A stretch of DNA of 64,000 nt from Alphaproteobacteria bacterium. GTDB lineage: Bacteria > Pseudomonadota > Alphaproteobacteria > Rhizobiales > Beijerinckiaceae. Location: assembly GCA_016869595.1 (NCBI GenBank), contig VGDT01000001.1:62001-126000 (forward strand). The letters are read 5' to 3'. A model generated the notes under the pieces. The model was given only the letters and a program-made list of their open reading frames with translations. It had not been told where the DNA came from and searched no databases. Position numbers and translations under genes: made by a program. Numbering within the stretch: the stretch's first letter is position 1; each line of letters opens with the position of its first letter. This document shows, one piece after another, positions 29,113-41,322 of this stretch.

Positions 29113-32043
29113 ATGGCCAACAAGATGCTCATCGACGCCTCCCACCCGGAGGAGACCCGCGTAGTCGTTCTACGTGGAAACCGCGTTCAAGAATTCGATT
29201 TCGAGGCTGCTGACAAAAAACCGCTACGCGGCAACATTTACCTCGCGAAGGTCACGCGAGTGGAGCCGTCCCTTCAGGCCGCTTTCGTCGACTACGGCGG
29301 AAACCGTCACGGCTTTCTGGCCTTCGCCGAAATTCACCCCGACTATTACCAAATTCCCGTCGCCGACCGGCAGGCGCTGCTCGAGGAAGAGAGCCGCGTC
29401 CATCAGCAGGCCGAAGAGGAGGAGCGGGCCCCGCACGGCCGCGGACGCCGCTCGCGTCGCCGCCAATATGAGGGCGCTGAAAAACGCGCCAGCGCCGACG
29501 AGGCGGTAACGAGCGAGCTCATCGACGAAGCGGGCGAAACTCCGATCGTCGAGGACCAAGCCGAAACCGGTTTCGCGGATTCGGAAGCCGCGCCGGAACC
29601 CGCCGCGGGAGCCGGACCGAAAGCAGCCGTCGAGGCGGAGCGAGTCGCAGGGGCTAAGGCCAAGGCCGAAAGCCCCGAGTCCGGAAAGACTGAAGCCAGT
29701 AAGACCCAAGCAGCCGAGGCTCAGGTTGAAGAGGATGGCGAGGCGGAAGAGGGCGAACAGCCTGTCCTGTCGGCGCACGAACAGATTTCTGTCGATCCCG
29801 CTGGCTTCGGCTCGGTTGAGACCGGAGAAGCCGACGAGTTCGCCATCGACGCGCAGGAGCCGGATCATGAGCTGAAAGCGCGACGGCAGGACGAGCGCGA
29901 CGAGGCGCGTGAGCGCGCCCGCGAGGACGAGGCGGTCGAAGTTAGCGCCCGCGCCGAGCCGCCGGTCGAGTCGCACGACGAGGAAGAGCACGACGACGAG
30001 GAAGATCACGTCGAACATATCGGCGGCGACGCGATGGACGAAGCGCCTTATCGCACGCCACGTCCGCGCCGCCAGTATAAGATTCAGGAGGTCATCAAGC
30101 GCCGCCAGGTGCTCCTCGTTCAGGTCGTCAAGGAAGAGCGCGGCAACAAGGGCGCGGCGCTCACCACGTATCTTTCGCTTGCCGGCCGCTATTCGGTGCT
30201 CATGCCCAACACCGCGCGCGGGGGCGGCATTTCGCGCAAGATCACCGACGGCGCCGATCGAAAGCGGCTCAAAGAGATCGTTCATGATCTCGAAGTGCCG
30301 GAAGGCATGGGCGTCATTCTCCGTACGGCCGGCGCGACGCGCACCAAGCAGGAGGTCAAACGCGACTTCGAATATCTGCTGCGTTTGTGGGAGAGCGTGC
30401 GCGAATTGACGCTGCGCTCTTCGGCGCCGACGCTCGTCTATGAGGAAGGCTCGCTGATCAAGCGCGCCATTCGCGATCTCTATGGACGCGACGTCGAAGA
30501 AGTCGTGGTTTCCGGCGAAGAAGCCTATCGCGAAGCCAAAGACTTCATGCGCATGCTGATGCCAAGCCACGCCAAGAACGTGCGCTCGCATCGCGAGGCT
30601 TATCCAATCTTTGCCGAAAGCGGCGTCGAGGCGCAGCTCGACGCGATGTTCTCCAACCATGTTACGCTGAAATCGGGCGGCTATCTGGTCATCAATCAGA
30701 CCGAGGCGCTTGTCGCGATCGACGTCAACTCCGGGCGTTCAACGCGCGAGCATAATATCGAGGACACGGCGCTTCGCACCAACCTCGAGGCCGCGGACGA
30801 AGTCGCGCGGCAACTGCGGCTGCGCGATCTCGCCGGGCTGATCGTCGTCGATTTCATCGACATGGAGGAGAGCCGCAATAATCGCGCCGTCGAGCGACGC
30901 CTCAAGGACGCGCTGAAAAATGATCGCGCCCGCATTCAGGTCGGCCGCATCTCGCATTTCGGCCTGCTCGAAATGTCGCGTCAGCGTATACGCGCCGGTG
31001 TGGTTGAGGGCTCGACGGTGCTATGTTCGCATTGCGCCGGCGCCGGCCATGTGCGCTCAACCGCCTCCATCGCGCTGCATGTATTGCGTGTGCTGGAAGA
31101 GGCGCTGGTCAAGAGTTCGGCGCATGACGTAACGCTGCGGACCCGTGCTGTGGTGGCGCTCTACATCCTCAACCAGAAGCGGGCCCATCTGCAGGAACTG
31201 GAGCGCCGCTTCGGCGTCCACATTACGGTGGCCGCCGACAATACGCTCACCGGTGCGACATATCACGCGCTCGAGCGCGGAGAACTCGCCACTGGACCGC
31301 GCGTATCGCAGCGCGACGCGCCTTTGCGCGTCGATTCCGTTCGTGCGGAACCTCTCGAAGAGGAGGCGGCTGAAGAAGCGATCGCCGGCGAACCGGTCGA
31401 GGCTGAAATGGAAGGCGTCGAGGCAAGCGGCGAGCGGCGTGATGAGAATGGCGGCCCGCGCTTTGGCGCGGATGATGAAGGCGCGTCGCGCGGCCGTCGT
31501 CGCCGTCGTCGCCGCGGCCGTGGCGGCGGACCGGGCGGAGAACATTTGGCGCCCGGCGCCGAACAGCCTTCTGACGAAGGTCTCGCTATTATGGCGGCGA
31601 TCGAAGGCGCGCCGGCGCCCGCCGAGGAGCGGCCCGACCGCCGCGGCGCCAGACGCGGGGGTAATCGCGGTCCCGATCGCGGCCCGGGCCGTTGGCGGCG
31701 ATCCGCGCCCTTGCCTGAGGAATTCAGAGATCCTTCCGCCGTCTTCCCGCCTGAAGAAGGCAGCAAAGAATCGCAGGCGCTGATTTCTTCGGGCGACGCT
31801 CCTATGATGCCGGAGTTCTTTCCCGCGCCTCCAGTGAACGGCGCCGAGATCGCGCCGCCCGCCGAAGCGCGCGCGCGCGCGCCGGCCGCTGAGATCGTTC
31901 CGTCCGAGGCGCCGGCGCCTCAGCCTGCGCCGCAACCGGTTCCGCGACGCGAGCCGACGGAAGTGGTCATTACGGAGGCGGATCCCAACCGTCCGAAGAA
32001 GGGCGGCTGGTGGCAGCGGGTGCGCACGCCTTTCGGCGGGTAA
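29113..32043 (+). CDS. rne: Ribonuclease E
   Basis: Endonuclease of mRNA decay and rRNA/tRNA processing. The 976 residues begin ANKMLIDASHPEETRVVVL. The S1 domain starts near residue 37 and is interrupted by an acidic, low-complexity insert from about 88 to 320, resuming at YKIQEVIKRRQVLLVQVVKE; such inserts are typical of alphaproteobacteria, and this is a large one. The catalytic Asp residues are D537 (VAIDVNSGRST) and D580 (IVVDFIDMEE). The zinc-link cysteines are C638 and C641 (CSHCAGAG). The C-terminal third is a disordered scaffold with an arginine-rich RNA-binding patch (RGRRRRRRRGRGGG) and a terminal GGWWQRVRTPFGG motif conserved in this class. Confidence 0.97.
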   Translation: MANKMLIDASHPEETRVVVLRGNRVQEFDFEAADKKPLRGNIYLAKVTRVEPSLQAAFVDYGGNRHGFLAFAEIHPDYYQIPVADRQALLEEESRVHQQAEEEERAPHGRGRRSRRRQYEGAEKRASADEAVTSELIDEAGETPIVEDQAETGFADSEAAPEPAAGAGPKAAVEAERVAGAKAKAESPESGKTEASKTQAAEAQVEEDGEAEEGEQPVLSAHEQISVDPAGFGSVETGEADEFAIDAQEPDHELKARRQDERDEARERAREDEAVEVSARAEPPVESHDEEEHDDEEDHVEHIGGDAMDEAPYRTPRPRRQYKIQEVIKRRQVLLVQVVKEERGNKGAALTTYLSLAGRYSVLMPNTARGGGISRKITDGADRKRLKEIVHDLEVPEGMGVILRTAGATRTKQEVKRDFEYLLRLWESVRELTLRSSAPTLVYEEGSLIKRAIRDLYGRDVEEVVVSGEEAYREAKDFMRMLMPSHAKNVRSHREAYPIFAESGVEAQLDAMFSNHVTLKSGGYLVINQTEALVAIDVNSGRSTREHNIEDTALRTNLEAADEVARQLRLRDLAGLIVVDFIDMEESRNNRAVERRLKDALKNDRARIQVGRISHFGLLEMSRQRIRAGVVEGSTVLCSHCAGAGHVRSTASIALHVLRVLEEALVKSSAHDVTLRTRAVVALYILNQKRAHLQELERRFGVHITVAADNTLTGATYHALERGELATGPRVSQRDAPLRVDSVRAEPLEEEAAEEAIAGEPVEAEMEGVEASGERRDENGGPRFGADDEGASRGRRRRRRRGRGGGPGGEHLAPGAEQPSDEGLAIMAAIEGAPAPAEERPDRRGARRGGNRGPDRGPGRWRRSAPLPEEFRDPSAVFPPEEGSKESQALISSGDAPMMPEFFPAPPVNGAEIAPPAEARARAPAAEIVPSEAPAPQPAPQPVPRREPTEVVITEADPNRPKKGGWWQRVRTPFGG

Positions 32044-32090
32044 ATTCCCAAGGAGGCCTGTTGAGCAGGCGTTTATCGTAACGCCAAATG

Positions 32091-32206
32091 CCCCGGCCCC
32101 TCACCTTTTACCTCTCCCCCGCAAGCGGGGAGAGGGGTCATCTGCGCTACGCCTGCCGCCTCTTCTCCCTGCTCGCGGGGAGAAGTGAGATGAGGGGCTT
32201 GGGGTT
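32091..32206. repeat. Intergenic inverted-repeat element, type B (copy 2)
   Basis: Outer arms CCCCGGCCCCTCACC and TGAGGGGCTTGGGG are near reverse complements. Inner hairpins resemble those at 21515-21669: CTCTCCCCCGCAAGCGGGGAGAG and TTCTCCCTGCTCGCGGGGAGAA. A CATCTGCGCTACGCCT segment lies between them. It occupies the gap between the convergent ends of rne and the aminotransferase gene and could also form a terminator-like barrier. Confidence 0.85.
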
Positions 32207-32223
32207 TTTGTGGCCGAAAGACG

Positions 32224-33396
32224 CTATAGCCCGACGAGCCACGCCTCCAGTCGTTCGACTCCTTCCGCGACGTCCGCCTCTGGCCCAGCGTAAGAGATCC
32301 GCAGCGTTTTCGCGCCGCGCCGCGGATCGAAATCGACGCCGGGCGTCGTCGCGACGCCAGCTTCATGCAGCATCCTTCTGCAGAATCCGATCGAGTCGTC
32401 GGTGAACCGCGAGACATCGGCGTAAATGTAAAAGGCGCCATCTGGCGGCGCGAATTTATCCAACCCCAGTTGGGGAAGTCGGTCGAGCAGAAGCGCCCGG
32501 TTGCGCGCATAAGCGACGCGGTTCGCCGCCAATTCGTCGCTCGCGTCGAAAGCCGCGAGCGCCGCGCGCTGCGACAGCGTCGGCGCGCAGATCGCGAGCG
32601 ACTGTTGCAAGCGCTCGAGCGAACGCATGAGTTCTGGCGCAGCGACCAGCCAGCCGAGACGCCAGCCAGTCATCGCGTAATATTTCGAGAAGGAATTGAT
32701 GACGAGAGCGCGTTGCGAGAAGCGCAGCGCGCTCTCAGCCCGCATCTCATATTCGAGCCCGTGATAAATCTCGTCGGAGACAAAGACGATTCCGGCTTCG
32801 TCGCAGAAGGCGCAGATCCGCGCCAACTCTTCGCGCGCGATCATCGCGCCGGTCGGATTGGCAGGACTCATGAAGAGCGCGCCGTGGACCTTCCTGTCGC
32901 GATGAGCCGCTTCGAGCATCGCCGCGGTAGGCGCAAAGCGCGTCTCTTCATCGACATCGAGCGGCACTGGCTCTAGCCCGAGCGCGGAAAGAATATTCGC
33001 GTAAGCCGGATAGCCCGGCGCTGTCAGGGCGATCCTCGCTCCTGGATCGAAAGCCGCGAGAAAAGCGAGCAGAAAGCCGCCCGACGATCCGGTCGTAACG
33101 ATAATGCGGTCGGCCGGAACATCGACGCCATAGCGCTCGCCGTAGTGGCTTGCGATGCGAGACCGCAGCTCAGCGTCGCCGAGCGCCTCGCCATAGCCGA
33201 TGAATCCGTGGCGCAGCGATTCGGCGGCGGCCTCGCGCACGCGGCGCGGGGCGGCGACGCCAGGTTCGCCAAGCTCCAAATGGATGATATTGCGGCCAGC
33301 GCGCTCCAAGGCTTTTGCGTCGCGCAGCACGTCCATCGCCATGAAAGGCGCGACGCTGGAGCGGCGGGAGGGAAGCAAGGGTAACTTCATAGGCAT
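32224..33396 (-). CDS. Class I/II pyridoxal-phosphate aminotransferase
   Basis: A 390-residue fold-type I aminotransferase of the aspartate/aromatic family. The PLP lysine is in NSFSKYYAMTGWRLGW. Other conserved parts are the N-terminal LELGEPGVAAP, phosphate-binding TTGSSGGFLLAF, NPTGAMI, SDEIYHGLEYE and the carboxylate-binding Arg in LRISYAG near the C-terminus. The substrate cannot be told from the sequence. The start at 33396 or the ATG two codons later (33390) are equivalent choices. It stands alone, convergent with rne. Confidence 0.9.
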   Translation of the reverse strand: MPMKLPLLPSRRSSVAPFMAMDVLRDAKALERAGRNIIHLELGEPGVAAPRRVREAAAESLRHGFIGYGEALGDAELRSRIASHYGERYGVDVPADRIIVTTGSSGGFLLAFLAAFDPGARIALTAPGYPAYANILSALGLEPVPLDVDEETRFAPTAAMLEAAHRDRKVHGALFMSPANPTGAMIAREELARICAFCDEAGIVFVSDEIYHGLEYEMRAESALRFSQRALVINSFSKYYAMTGWRLGWLVAAPELMRSLERLQQSLAICAPTLSQRAALAAFDASDELAANRVAYARNRALLLDRLPQLGLDKFAPPDGAFYIYADVSRFTDDSIGFCRRMLHEAGVATTPGVDFDPRRGAKTLRISYAGPEADVAEGVERLEAWLVGL

Positions 33397-33511
33397 GTTT
33401 TATTGCCAATCTGGGTGAGGCGCACGGTCTCCTTGCCGCGCGCCATATTATCTTGAGCGGGACTCGCCGGATTTTCAGGAGCAGATGTGGCGCACGCCAC
33501 AAAGAGAAGAA

Positions 33512-34804
33512 ATGTATGAATTAAGCGCCGTAGAGCTGATACAGAGACTATCGATCGCTCTGGCGATCGGCCTGCTCATTGGTCTCGAGCGAGGCTGGAC
33601 GTCACGCGGCGAGGCGGAGGGCGAACGCGCCGCGGGTGTCCGCACCCATGGCCTCGTAGCTCTGCTCGGCGGCGTGTGGGGCGCAATCGTTCAGCCTTAC
33701 GGCGTTTCCGGCGTCGTCGCTTTGGCGATCGCCTTCGTTTTCGTCGGCGCGCTGATCGGCGTCTATCGCTATCGCGAAAACGTGCATGACGAGACATTTG
33801 GCGCGACGACGGCCGTCGCGGCTTTGCTGGCCTTCTCACTCGGGGCTTTTGCGGTGATCGGCGACATTCAGGCCGTCGCCGCCGCCGCGGTGGCGACGAC
33901 GGCGATCCTGGCGCTCAAGGCCCTTCTCCATGGCTTCATCGAGCGCATCACTTGGGATGAGCTGCGCTCCGGATTGGCGTTGCTCGCAATGAGCTTCATC
34001 TTGCTGCCGATTCTGCCCAACCGCGCCATCGACCCGTGGGATGCGGTGAACCCTTTTGAATTGTGGCTGATGACCGTGCTGATCGGCGCGATTTCCTTTG
34101 CGGGCTACGTCGCCGTGAAGGTGGTCGGCTACCGCCGCGGAGTCGCCGTCGCCGGCATGGCGGGAGGACTGGCGTCATCGACCGCCGCGACGGCGGCGAT
34201 GTCGCGGCTAGCGCGCGAAAACCCGTCGCAGATTGGCGCTTCGGCGGCAGGCGCAATCTTCGCGAATGCGATCATGGCGCCACGGATCATTGCAGTTATC
34301 GCCGTCATCAATCCAACGCTCGCTTGGAGTTTGGCGCCGCCGGTCGTCACGGGCGGCGCTCTTTTCGCGCTTGCCGGCGTCTTTCTGCTGCGGCGAGGCG
34401 GTAACGAGCGGCCAGCGGAATCGAGCGGCATCTCTGTCGGCAATCCGCTCGATCTCGTCGCGGTGCTGAAATTCGGCGCTCTGCTCGCGACGGTGATGGT
34501 CCTCTCGCGGCTCGCGACTCATTTCGCCGGAAGCGCCGGCGCTTATGCGCTCGCAGCCGTTTCCGGCATTGTGGACGTCGACGCGATCGGACTCACCATG
34601 GCGCGGCTTGGACCAACCGAGGTCGGCGCAAAGGCGGCTGCGGGGGCCGTCCTGCTGGCGCTGCTGTCGAACACGGCGTCGAAAGTCGCGATGGGCTGGA
34701 TCATCGGCGGCGCCGGAATGGGTCTCAGACTTACCGCTACTTCTGCACTCGCGGTCGCGGGCGCGCTCTTGGCCCTGTGGCTGGCGGATTTCGCCGACCC
34801 TTAG
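33512..34804 (+). CDS. MgtC/SapB N-terminal domain plus DUF4010 membrane protein
   Basis: A polytopic inner-membrane protein of about 430 residues with roughly 12 helices. Residues 1-140 carry the MgtC/SapB-type domain (LALAIGLLIGLERGW near the N-terminus and VRTHGLVALLGG). The rest is DUF4010 (for example VVGYRRGVAVAGMAGGLASSTAATAA and LALLSNTASKVAMGW). The function is unknown; magnesium or ion homeostasis is sometimes proposed for the MgtC part. The ATG at 33512 is used; an ATG at 33485 is preceded by AGGAG but adds a non-conserved tail. It ends 8 bases before the convergent trxA. Confidence 0.87.
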   Translation: MYELSAVELIQRLSIALAIGLLIGLERGWTSRGEAEGERAAGVRTHGLVALLGGVWGAIVQPYGVSGVVALAIAFVFVGALIGVYRYRENVHDETFGATTAVAALLAFSLGAFAVIGDIQAVAAAAVATTAILALKALLHGFIERITWDELRSGLALLAMSFILLPILPNRAIDPWDAVNPFELWLMTVLIGAISFAGYVAVKVVGYRRGVAVAGMAGGLASSTAATAAMSRLARENPSQIGASAAGAIFANAIMAPRIIAVIAVINPTLAWSLAPPVVTGGALFALAGVFLLRRGGNERPAESSGISVGNPLDLVAVLKFGALLATVMVLSRLATHFAGSAGAYALAAVSGIVDVDAIGLTMARLGPTEVGAKAAAGAVLLALLSNTASKVAMGWIIGGAGMGLRLTATSALAVAGALLALWLADFADP

Positions 34805-34812
34805 GCCTCAGT

Positions 34813-35133
34813 TTACACCGCCGCGGTGATCCACCGCGACAGTTCGCCCTTCGGCGCGGCGCCGACCTTTTGCGCGGCCGCCTTGCCGCCCTTGAACAAA
34901 ATGAGCGTGGGAATCGATCGTATGCCGAGCTTGCTTGCGACGGCGGGGTTCTCGTCGATGTTGAGCTTAACGACCTTGACCTTGCCCTTCATTTCCGCGG
35001 CGATCTCCTCGAGCGCCGGAGCAATCATGCGGCAGGGACCGCACCATTCCGCCCAAAAATCGACAACGACCGGCTCGGCTGATTTGAGCACTTCCTGTTC
35101 GAAAGTGGCGTCGGTAATCTTTTGCGTGGACAT
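34813..35133 (-). CDS. trxA: Thioredoxin
   Basis: A 106-residue cytoplasmic disulfide reductase. The active site is [17 protein letters not shown]. The family's buried Asp ([10 protein letters not shown]) and cis-proline loop ([13 protein letters not shown]) are intact. The start at 35133 gives the normal length; the frame is open upstream but not thioredoxin-like. addA and folC, often upstream in this class, are not here; instead about 550 non-coding bases separate it from the carboxylase gene. Confidence 0.97.
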   Translation of the reverse strand: MSTQKITDATFEQEVLKSAEPVVVDFWAEWCGPCRMIAPALEEIAAEMKGKVKVVKLNIDENPAVASKLGIRSIPTLILFKGGKAAAQKVGAAPKGELSRWITAAV

Positions 35134-35684
35134 GGCCGGCCTTTCATTGGGGCGTTCGATGAGGCGTGCGCGGAAGGTAGGAAGCGCGTCATTGCCCGTC
35201 AAGGCGACGGCATAAGCCACGCTAAGGCCCTTCGCAATTGGGGAAACTCGCGTTCTTTCGCCAAACTCGCCGAACGAGTTGACGAAACACAAAGAGCGGG
35301 GATGGCGTCCCGCCGCTCCCCGCTCTTTGGCACCCCGTCCTTAACCGAAAAGAAACGCCAAGCTCCGAAGTCTTAAGTCGCTCCGATAGCCTGTTCGCGG
35401 GCTCAATTTTCGAGCCTCCGGCGAACCGCGTTCTGTTCGGCGTCCTCCCCGACTTGGACCGTAGCTGGGCCTAATTCCTGCGACGCATTCGACGCTTAGG
35501 CTTTTACCCAACCAACCTGGCGAGCGCACACTATGACAAAACGGGCGGCCTGTCACTTCAAAAATGTGCAGTTTGGCGAATTTTGTGATGCGGCGCCGCT
35601 GATTTAGGCGGGGCCGACGCCGCGCCAAATTGGCGCAGCGCGATAGGTCGGCGGGGCCAGTCGGCTCACCGCTGTTGCAGCGGG
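35134..35684. other. Non-coding region upstream of trxA
   Basis: About 550 bases. It contains a strong hairpin at 35291-35328 and an AT-richer part near 35500-35600. I see no gene with family character on either strand. It should contain the trxA promoter and the end of the carboxylase transcript. Confidence 0.45.
35291..35328. terminator. Strong GC-rich hairpin, possible terminator
   Basis: Arms AAAGAGCGGGGA and CTCCCCGCTCTTT form a 12-base stem around a 13-14 base loop. The A and T ends make it usable in both directions, though the T tract is only three bases long. It probably ends the carboxylase transcript, which comes from the right, before trxA. Confidence 0.6.
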
Positions 35685-37220
35685 TCACAACGGAATGTTG
35701 TCGTGCTTCTTCCAAGGATTTTCCAACTCCTTGTGACGAAGCAGCGCGAGCGCGCGCGCGATTCGCTTGCGCGTCGAATGAGGCGTGATGACTTCGTCGA
35801 TGTAACCGCGCTCCGCGGCCACGAATGGCGACAGGAACCGGTCCTCATATTCCTTGGTGCGCTGAGCGATCTTCTCCGGATCGCCGAGGTCTGAGCGAAA
35901 GATGATTTCGACTGCGCCCTTCGCGCCCATGACGGCAATCTGCGCCGAAGGCCACGCATAGTTGACGTCGCCGCGAAGATGTTTTGACGCCATAACGTCA
36001 TAGGCGCCGCCGAACGCCTTGCGCGTGATGACGGTCACCTTCGGCACGGTCGCTTCGGCGTAAGCAAATAGCAGCTTCGCGCCATGCTTGATCAGACCGC
36101 CATATTCCTGCGCGGTGCCAGGGAGGAAGCCCGGAACGTCGACAAAGGTGACGATCGGAATATTGAAGCAATCGCAAAAGCGCACAAAACGCGCCGCCTT
36201 CTTTGACGCGTCGATGTCGAGCACGCCGGCGAGCACAAGGGGCTGATTGGCGACGAAGCCGACCGTGCGTCCTTCGATGCGGCCGAACCCGACGACGATG
36301 TTGCGCGCGTGCGCATCTTGAATCTCGAAGAAGTCGGACTCATCGACGACCTTATGGATGAGCTCCTTGATGTCGTAAGGCTTGTTCGGATTGTCGGGAA
36401 TGATCGTGTCGAGCGAATCGTCGAGGCGGTCCACTTCATCGAACGCCGGCCATTCCGGCGGCTCCTCCTGATTGGAGGAGGGCAGGAAATCGATAAGCCG
36501 TCGCATTTGCAGCAGCGCTTCGACGTCATTGTCGTAAGCGCGATCGGCGATCGAGCTCTTCGTCGTATGCACCGAGGCGCCGCCGAGTTGTTCCGCCGTC
36601 ACCGTCTCATTCGTCACCGTCTTCACGACATCAGGCCCGGTGACAAACATGTAGCTCGTGTCGCGCACCATGAAGATGAAATCGGTCATCGCGGGCGAAT
36701 AGACGTCGCCGCCGGCGCAAGGGCCCATGATCACCGAGATCTGCGGAATGACGCCGGAGGCCAGCACATTGCGCTGGAAGACTTCGCCATAGCCGCCGAG
36801 CGCCGCAACGCCTTCCTGAATGCGCGCGCCGCCAGCGTCGAACAGGCCGATGATCGGGGCGCGATTCTTTAGCGCCATATCCTGCAGCTTGGTGATCTTC
36901 TGCGCGTGAGTCTCCGAAAGCGAGCCGCCGAAAACCGTGAAGTCCTTGGCGAAGACGAAGACCGCGCGGCCGTTGACCGTGCCCCAGCCGGTGACGACGC
37001 CGTCGCCCGAAATCTTCTCGCCCTGATCCATGCCGAAATCGGCGCAGCGATGGGCGACGAACATATCGAATTCTTCGAAGGACCCGTGGTCGAGCAAGAG
37101 ATCGATGCGTTCGCGCGCAGTGAGCTTGCCACGGGCGTGCTGCGCTTCAATGCGCTTATGGCCGCCGCCGAGTCGCGCGGACGCGCGCCGCTGTTCGAGC
37201 CCCTCGAGAATATGTTTCAT
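35685..37220 (-). CDS. pccB: Propionyl-CoA carboxylase beta subunit (carboxyltransferase)
   Basis: Carboxyltransferase subunit of a biotin-dependent acyl-CoA carboxylase, 511 residues. It has the two crotonase-like halves. The acyl-CoA site includes [13 protein letters not shown] and [13 protein letters not shown] (the Asp that favours propionyl-CoA). The carboxybiotin half includes [26 protein letters not shown] and [16 protein letters not shown]. It would make (S)-methylmalonyl-CoA. The alpha subunit pccA and epimerase are not in the window. A methylmalonyl-CoA mutase small subunit lies 20 kb away (55085-56950) and belongs to the same pathway. GCCT/malonyl use cannot be excluded. Confidence 0.94.
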   Translation of the reverse strand: MKHILEGLEQRRASARLGGGHKRIEAQHARGKLTARERIDLLLDHGSFEEFDMFVAHRCADFGMDQGEKISGDGVVTGWGTVNGRAVFVFAKDFTVFGGSLSETHAQKITKLQDMALKNRAPIIGLFDAGGARIQEGVAALGGYGEVFQRNVLASGVIPQISVIMGPCAGGDVYSPAMTDFIFMVRDTSYMFVTGPDVVKTVTNETVTAEQLGGASVHTTKSSIADRAYDNDVEALLQMRRLIDFLPSSNQEEPPEWPAFDEVDRLDDSLDTIIPDNPNKPYDIKELIHKVVDESDFFEIQDAHARNIVVGFGRIEGRTVGFVANQPLVLAGVLDIDASKKAARFVRFCDCFNIPIVTFVDVPGFLPGTAQEYGGLIKHGAKLLFAYAEATVPKVTVITRKAFGGAYDVMASKHLRGDVNYAWPSAQIAVMGAKGAVEIIFRSDLGDPEKIAQRTKEYEDRFLSPFVAAERGYIDEVITPHSTRKRIARALALLRHKELENPWKKHDNIPL

Positions 37221-37260
37221 GTCCTGCCCTGTTACTGATTATGACTGTTGTGGGGCGCGC

Positions 37261-37923
37261 TTACAGCTTGCGTGAGCCAAGCCGCCAACGCACGATGTCA
37301 GCGCCGGTCAACATATAAAGCTTGTCGGGCGAAGTCCGCTCCGCGAGTTTCACGAGTTCGGTGCTTACGCCCATCATTGTCGCGTAGCGCGAAAGCGTCT
37401 GAAGCATGCCGCCCTCGTCCAAGTTGCGTTGGCGGACGAACCCGCCTTCGGCGACGTCGAAATTCGTCGAATAGTTGAACATGCGGTGCACGCCGACGCT
37501 GCTCTCCGGCGGGATCACACGCTTCCTGCCGCCCATCAGCGCGTAGACGCAGGCCGAGTAGCAACGGCCCGAAACGAGCGCCATCGTACGCGACTGATTC
37601 GCCGCGGGACGAGCGACGATCACCGCCATGCCCAGCTTGCGGATGGCCTGGCCGAGCTCCATCGAGGCGACGACCTTTCCGCCGGGCGAGTCGAGCAGCA
37701 CGATGCCGTGCAGATTGCCGCCGCGAGCATTTTCGCGCACGAAAGCGAGGAAAGCGTCCGGCGTCGCTTCGCCAATTTCGCCCTGCGCCGCAATCACCTG
37801 CGGGCAATTCACGCCGCAGCCGCCGGAATTCACCCCGACGACGCGAAAGCTCATCTCTTCGGCGCGCGCGGCCGAGGCGGAGGCGATGCAAAGCGCGAAC
37901 AGGGCGGTTGTGATTAGTCGCAT
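37261..37923 (-). CDS. ClpP-like periplasmic protein (COG3904 type)
   Basis: A 220-residue exported protein. A signal peptide (RLITTALFALCIASASAARA) is followed by a crotonase/ClpP-like fold. GIVLLDSPGGKVVASMELGQAIR forms the oxyanion loop. SGRCYSACVYALMGG contains a Ser in the position of the ClpP/SppA nucleophile. VGVHRM supplies a possible His. Proteolytic activity is inferred from the fold and not known for the family. The start at 37923 has a purine-rich GGGAGG-like site on the coding strand. It lies between tRNA-Val and pccB, all on the minus strand. Confidence 0.82.
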   Translation of the reverse strand: MRLITTALFALCIASASAARAEEMSFRVVGVNSGGCGVNCPQVIAAQGEIGEATPDAFLAFVRENARGGNLHGIVLLDSPGGKVVASMELGQAIRKLGMAVIVARPAANQSRTMALVSGRCYSACVYALMGGRKRVIPPESSVGVHRMFNYSTNFDVAEGGFVRQRNLDEGGMLQTLSRYATMMGVSTELVKLAERTSPDKLYMLTGADIVRWRLGSRKL

Positions 37924-38010
37924 CCGGGAGGCCTTCTTTTTTCCGAGTAGCCTAAAAGGAATTCCCGGGTCTTGGAACACGAAATCCGCGCCGCGTGATG
38001 ACGTCGCCGG

Positions 38011-38086
38011 TGGTGGGCGGTGACGGTCTCGAACCGCCGACCCTCTCGGTGTAAACGAGATGCTCTACCAACTGAGCTAACCGCCC
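38011..38086 (-). tRNA. tRNA-Val (anticodon UAC)
   Basis: The cloverleaf is complete on the minus strand. The acceptor stem GGGCGGT pairs with ACCGCCC, the D arm contains AGCTCAGTTGGTAGAGC, the anticodon stem TCTCG/CGAGA encloses loop TTTACAC with anticodon TAC, and the T arm contains GGTTCGAGACC. Discriminator A and an encoded CCA are present. It follows hupB, a position shared with many relatives. Confidence 0.97.
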
Positions 38087-38220
38087 AAACGACGCTGCGC
38101 GCATGCTGGGTTTTAAGGGCGGGGTTTGCGCGAGGCAAGCTGGCTCAAAGCTACGGCCGCCGGAGGTCCCGACGGCCGTTGTGATTTCAACCTTTGAAGC
38201 TCGCGCCGTCAAAGCGGGAT

Positions 38221-38502
38221 TTACTTGGCCTTATTGAGCGCGGTCTTCAGCGTGGCCCCGGGCTTGAAGCGGGCGCTCTTTGATGCGGGAATTTTGATCT
38301 CTTCGCCGGTCGCTGGATTGCGGCCCTTGCCGGCGGCGCGCTTCTTCACCGAAAAGGTGCCGAAGCCGACGAGTCGGACTTCGTCGCCCTTTTTGAGAGC
38401 CTTGGTGATGCCGTCGATGACGGCGTCGAGGGCGGCGGCCGCCGCTGCTTTCGAGGTCTCCGTCTCGTTCGCGACGTGCTCGACGAGTTCCAATTTGTTC
38501 AT
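38221..38502 (-). CDS. hupB: DNA-binding protein HU
   Basis: A 93-residue nucleoid protein. It begins MNKLELVEHVANETETSKAA. It has the core GDEVRLVGFGTFSVKKRAA and the DNA-arm motif GRNPATGEEIKIPASKSARFKPG, whose proline kinks DNA. It forms homodimers that bend DNA. The order clpX-lon-hupB-tRNA-Val is conserved in alphaproteobacteria. The start at 38502 is preceded by a GAAGGAGAAGGAA purine tract. Confidence 0.97.
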   Translation of the reverse strand: MNKLELVEHVANETETSKAAAAAALDAVIDGITKALKKGDEVRLVGFGTFSVKKRAAGKGRNPATGEEIKIPASKSARFKPGATLKTALNKAK

Positions 38503-38730
38503 GGCTTTTCCTTCTCCTTCGCTGCGAGCCGCCCGGCGTGAGAATGCGCGACCTCGAATCGGCATTGCGCAGCGAAGGCGAGTGTTGGTCTCGAATCGCA
38601 GGAAAAGCAAGGGATAGCGGACGTCAAAGGCGCAGAATCGTTGGATTTCCGGAGGAAATGGCGGTTACGACGCCAAATGCTCATGCATTCCGGGGGTTGC
38701 GGAGCGCACACCGGTAGGTTTGAAAAAGAA

Positions 38731-38754
38731 AGAGCCCCGCCGGGGCGGGGCTCT
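38731..38754 (-). terminator. Rho-independent terminator of lon
   Basis: A perfect 11-bp stem (AGAGCCCCGCC with GGCGGGGCTCT) with a 2-base gap between the arms. On the minus strand it is followed by TTCTTTTTC. It lies 27 bases beyond the lon stop. Confidence 0.88.
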
Positions 38755-38780
38755 TAAGTCTTTCGCAGAACGCCTGGCGG

Positions 38781-41210
<2,430 letters not shown>

Positions 41211-41322
41211 TCTTTTTGTCCTGTCCTCGACCGCGCCCCGCTAAAGCGGCGACGCGCAGACCGCAGGCGATTTTGGGTTTAAGGCCGCGATACGGTCGCC
41301 CGCCGTTTTCGCGCCAATAAAA

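Noticed and set aside
28802-29164. 120-codon open frame running into rne
   Set aside because: Overlaps the rne start in another frame, has an arginine-rich composition and no recognisable family; more likely leader sequence.
29224-30660. 478-codon minus-strand open frame
   Set aside because: Antisense to the S1 insert and core of RNase E, which has intact catalytic residues on the plus strand.
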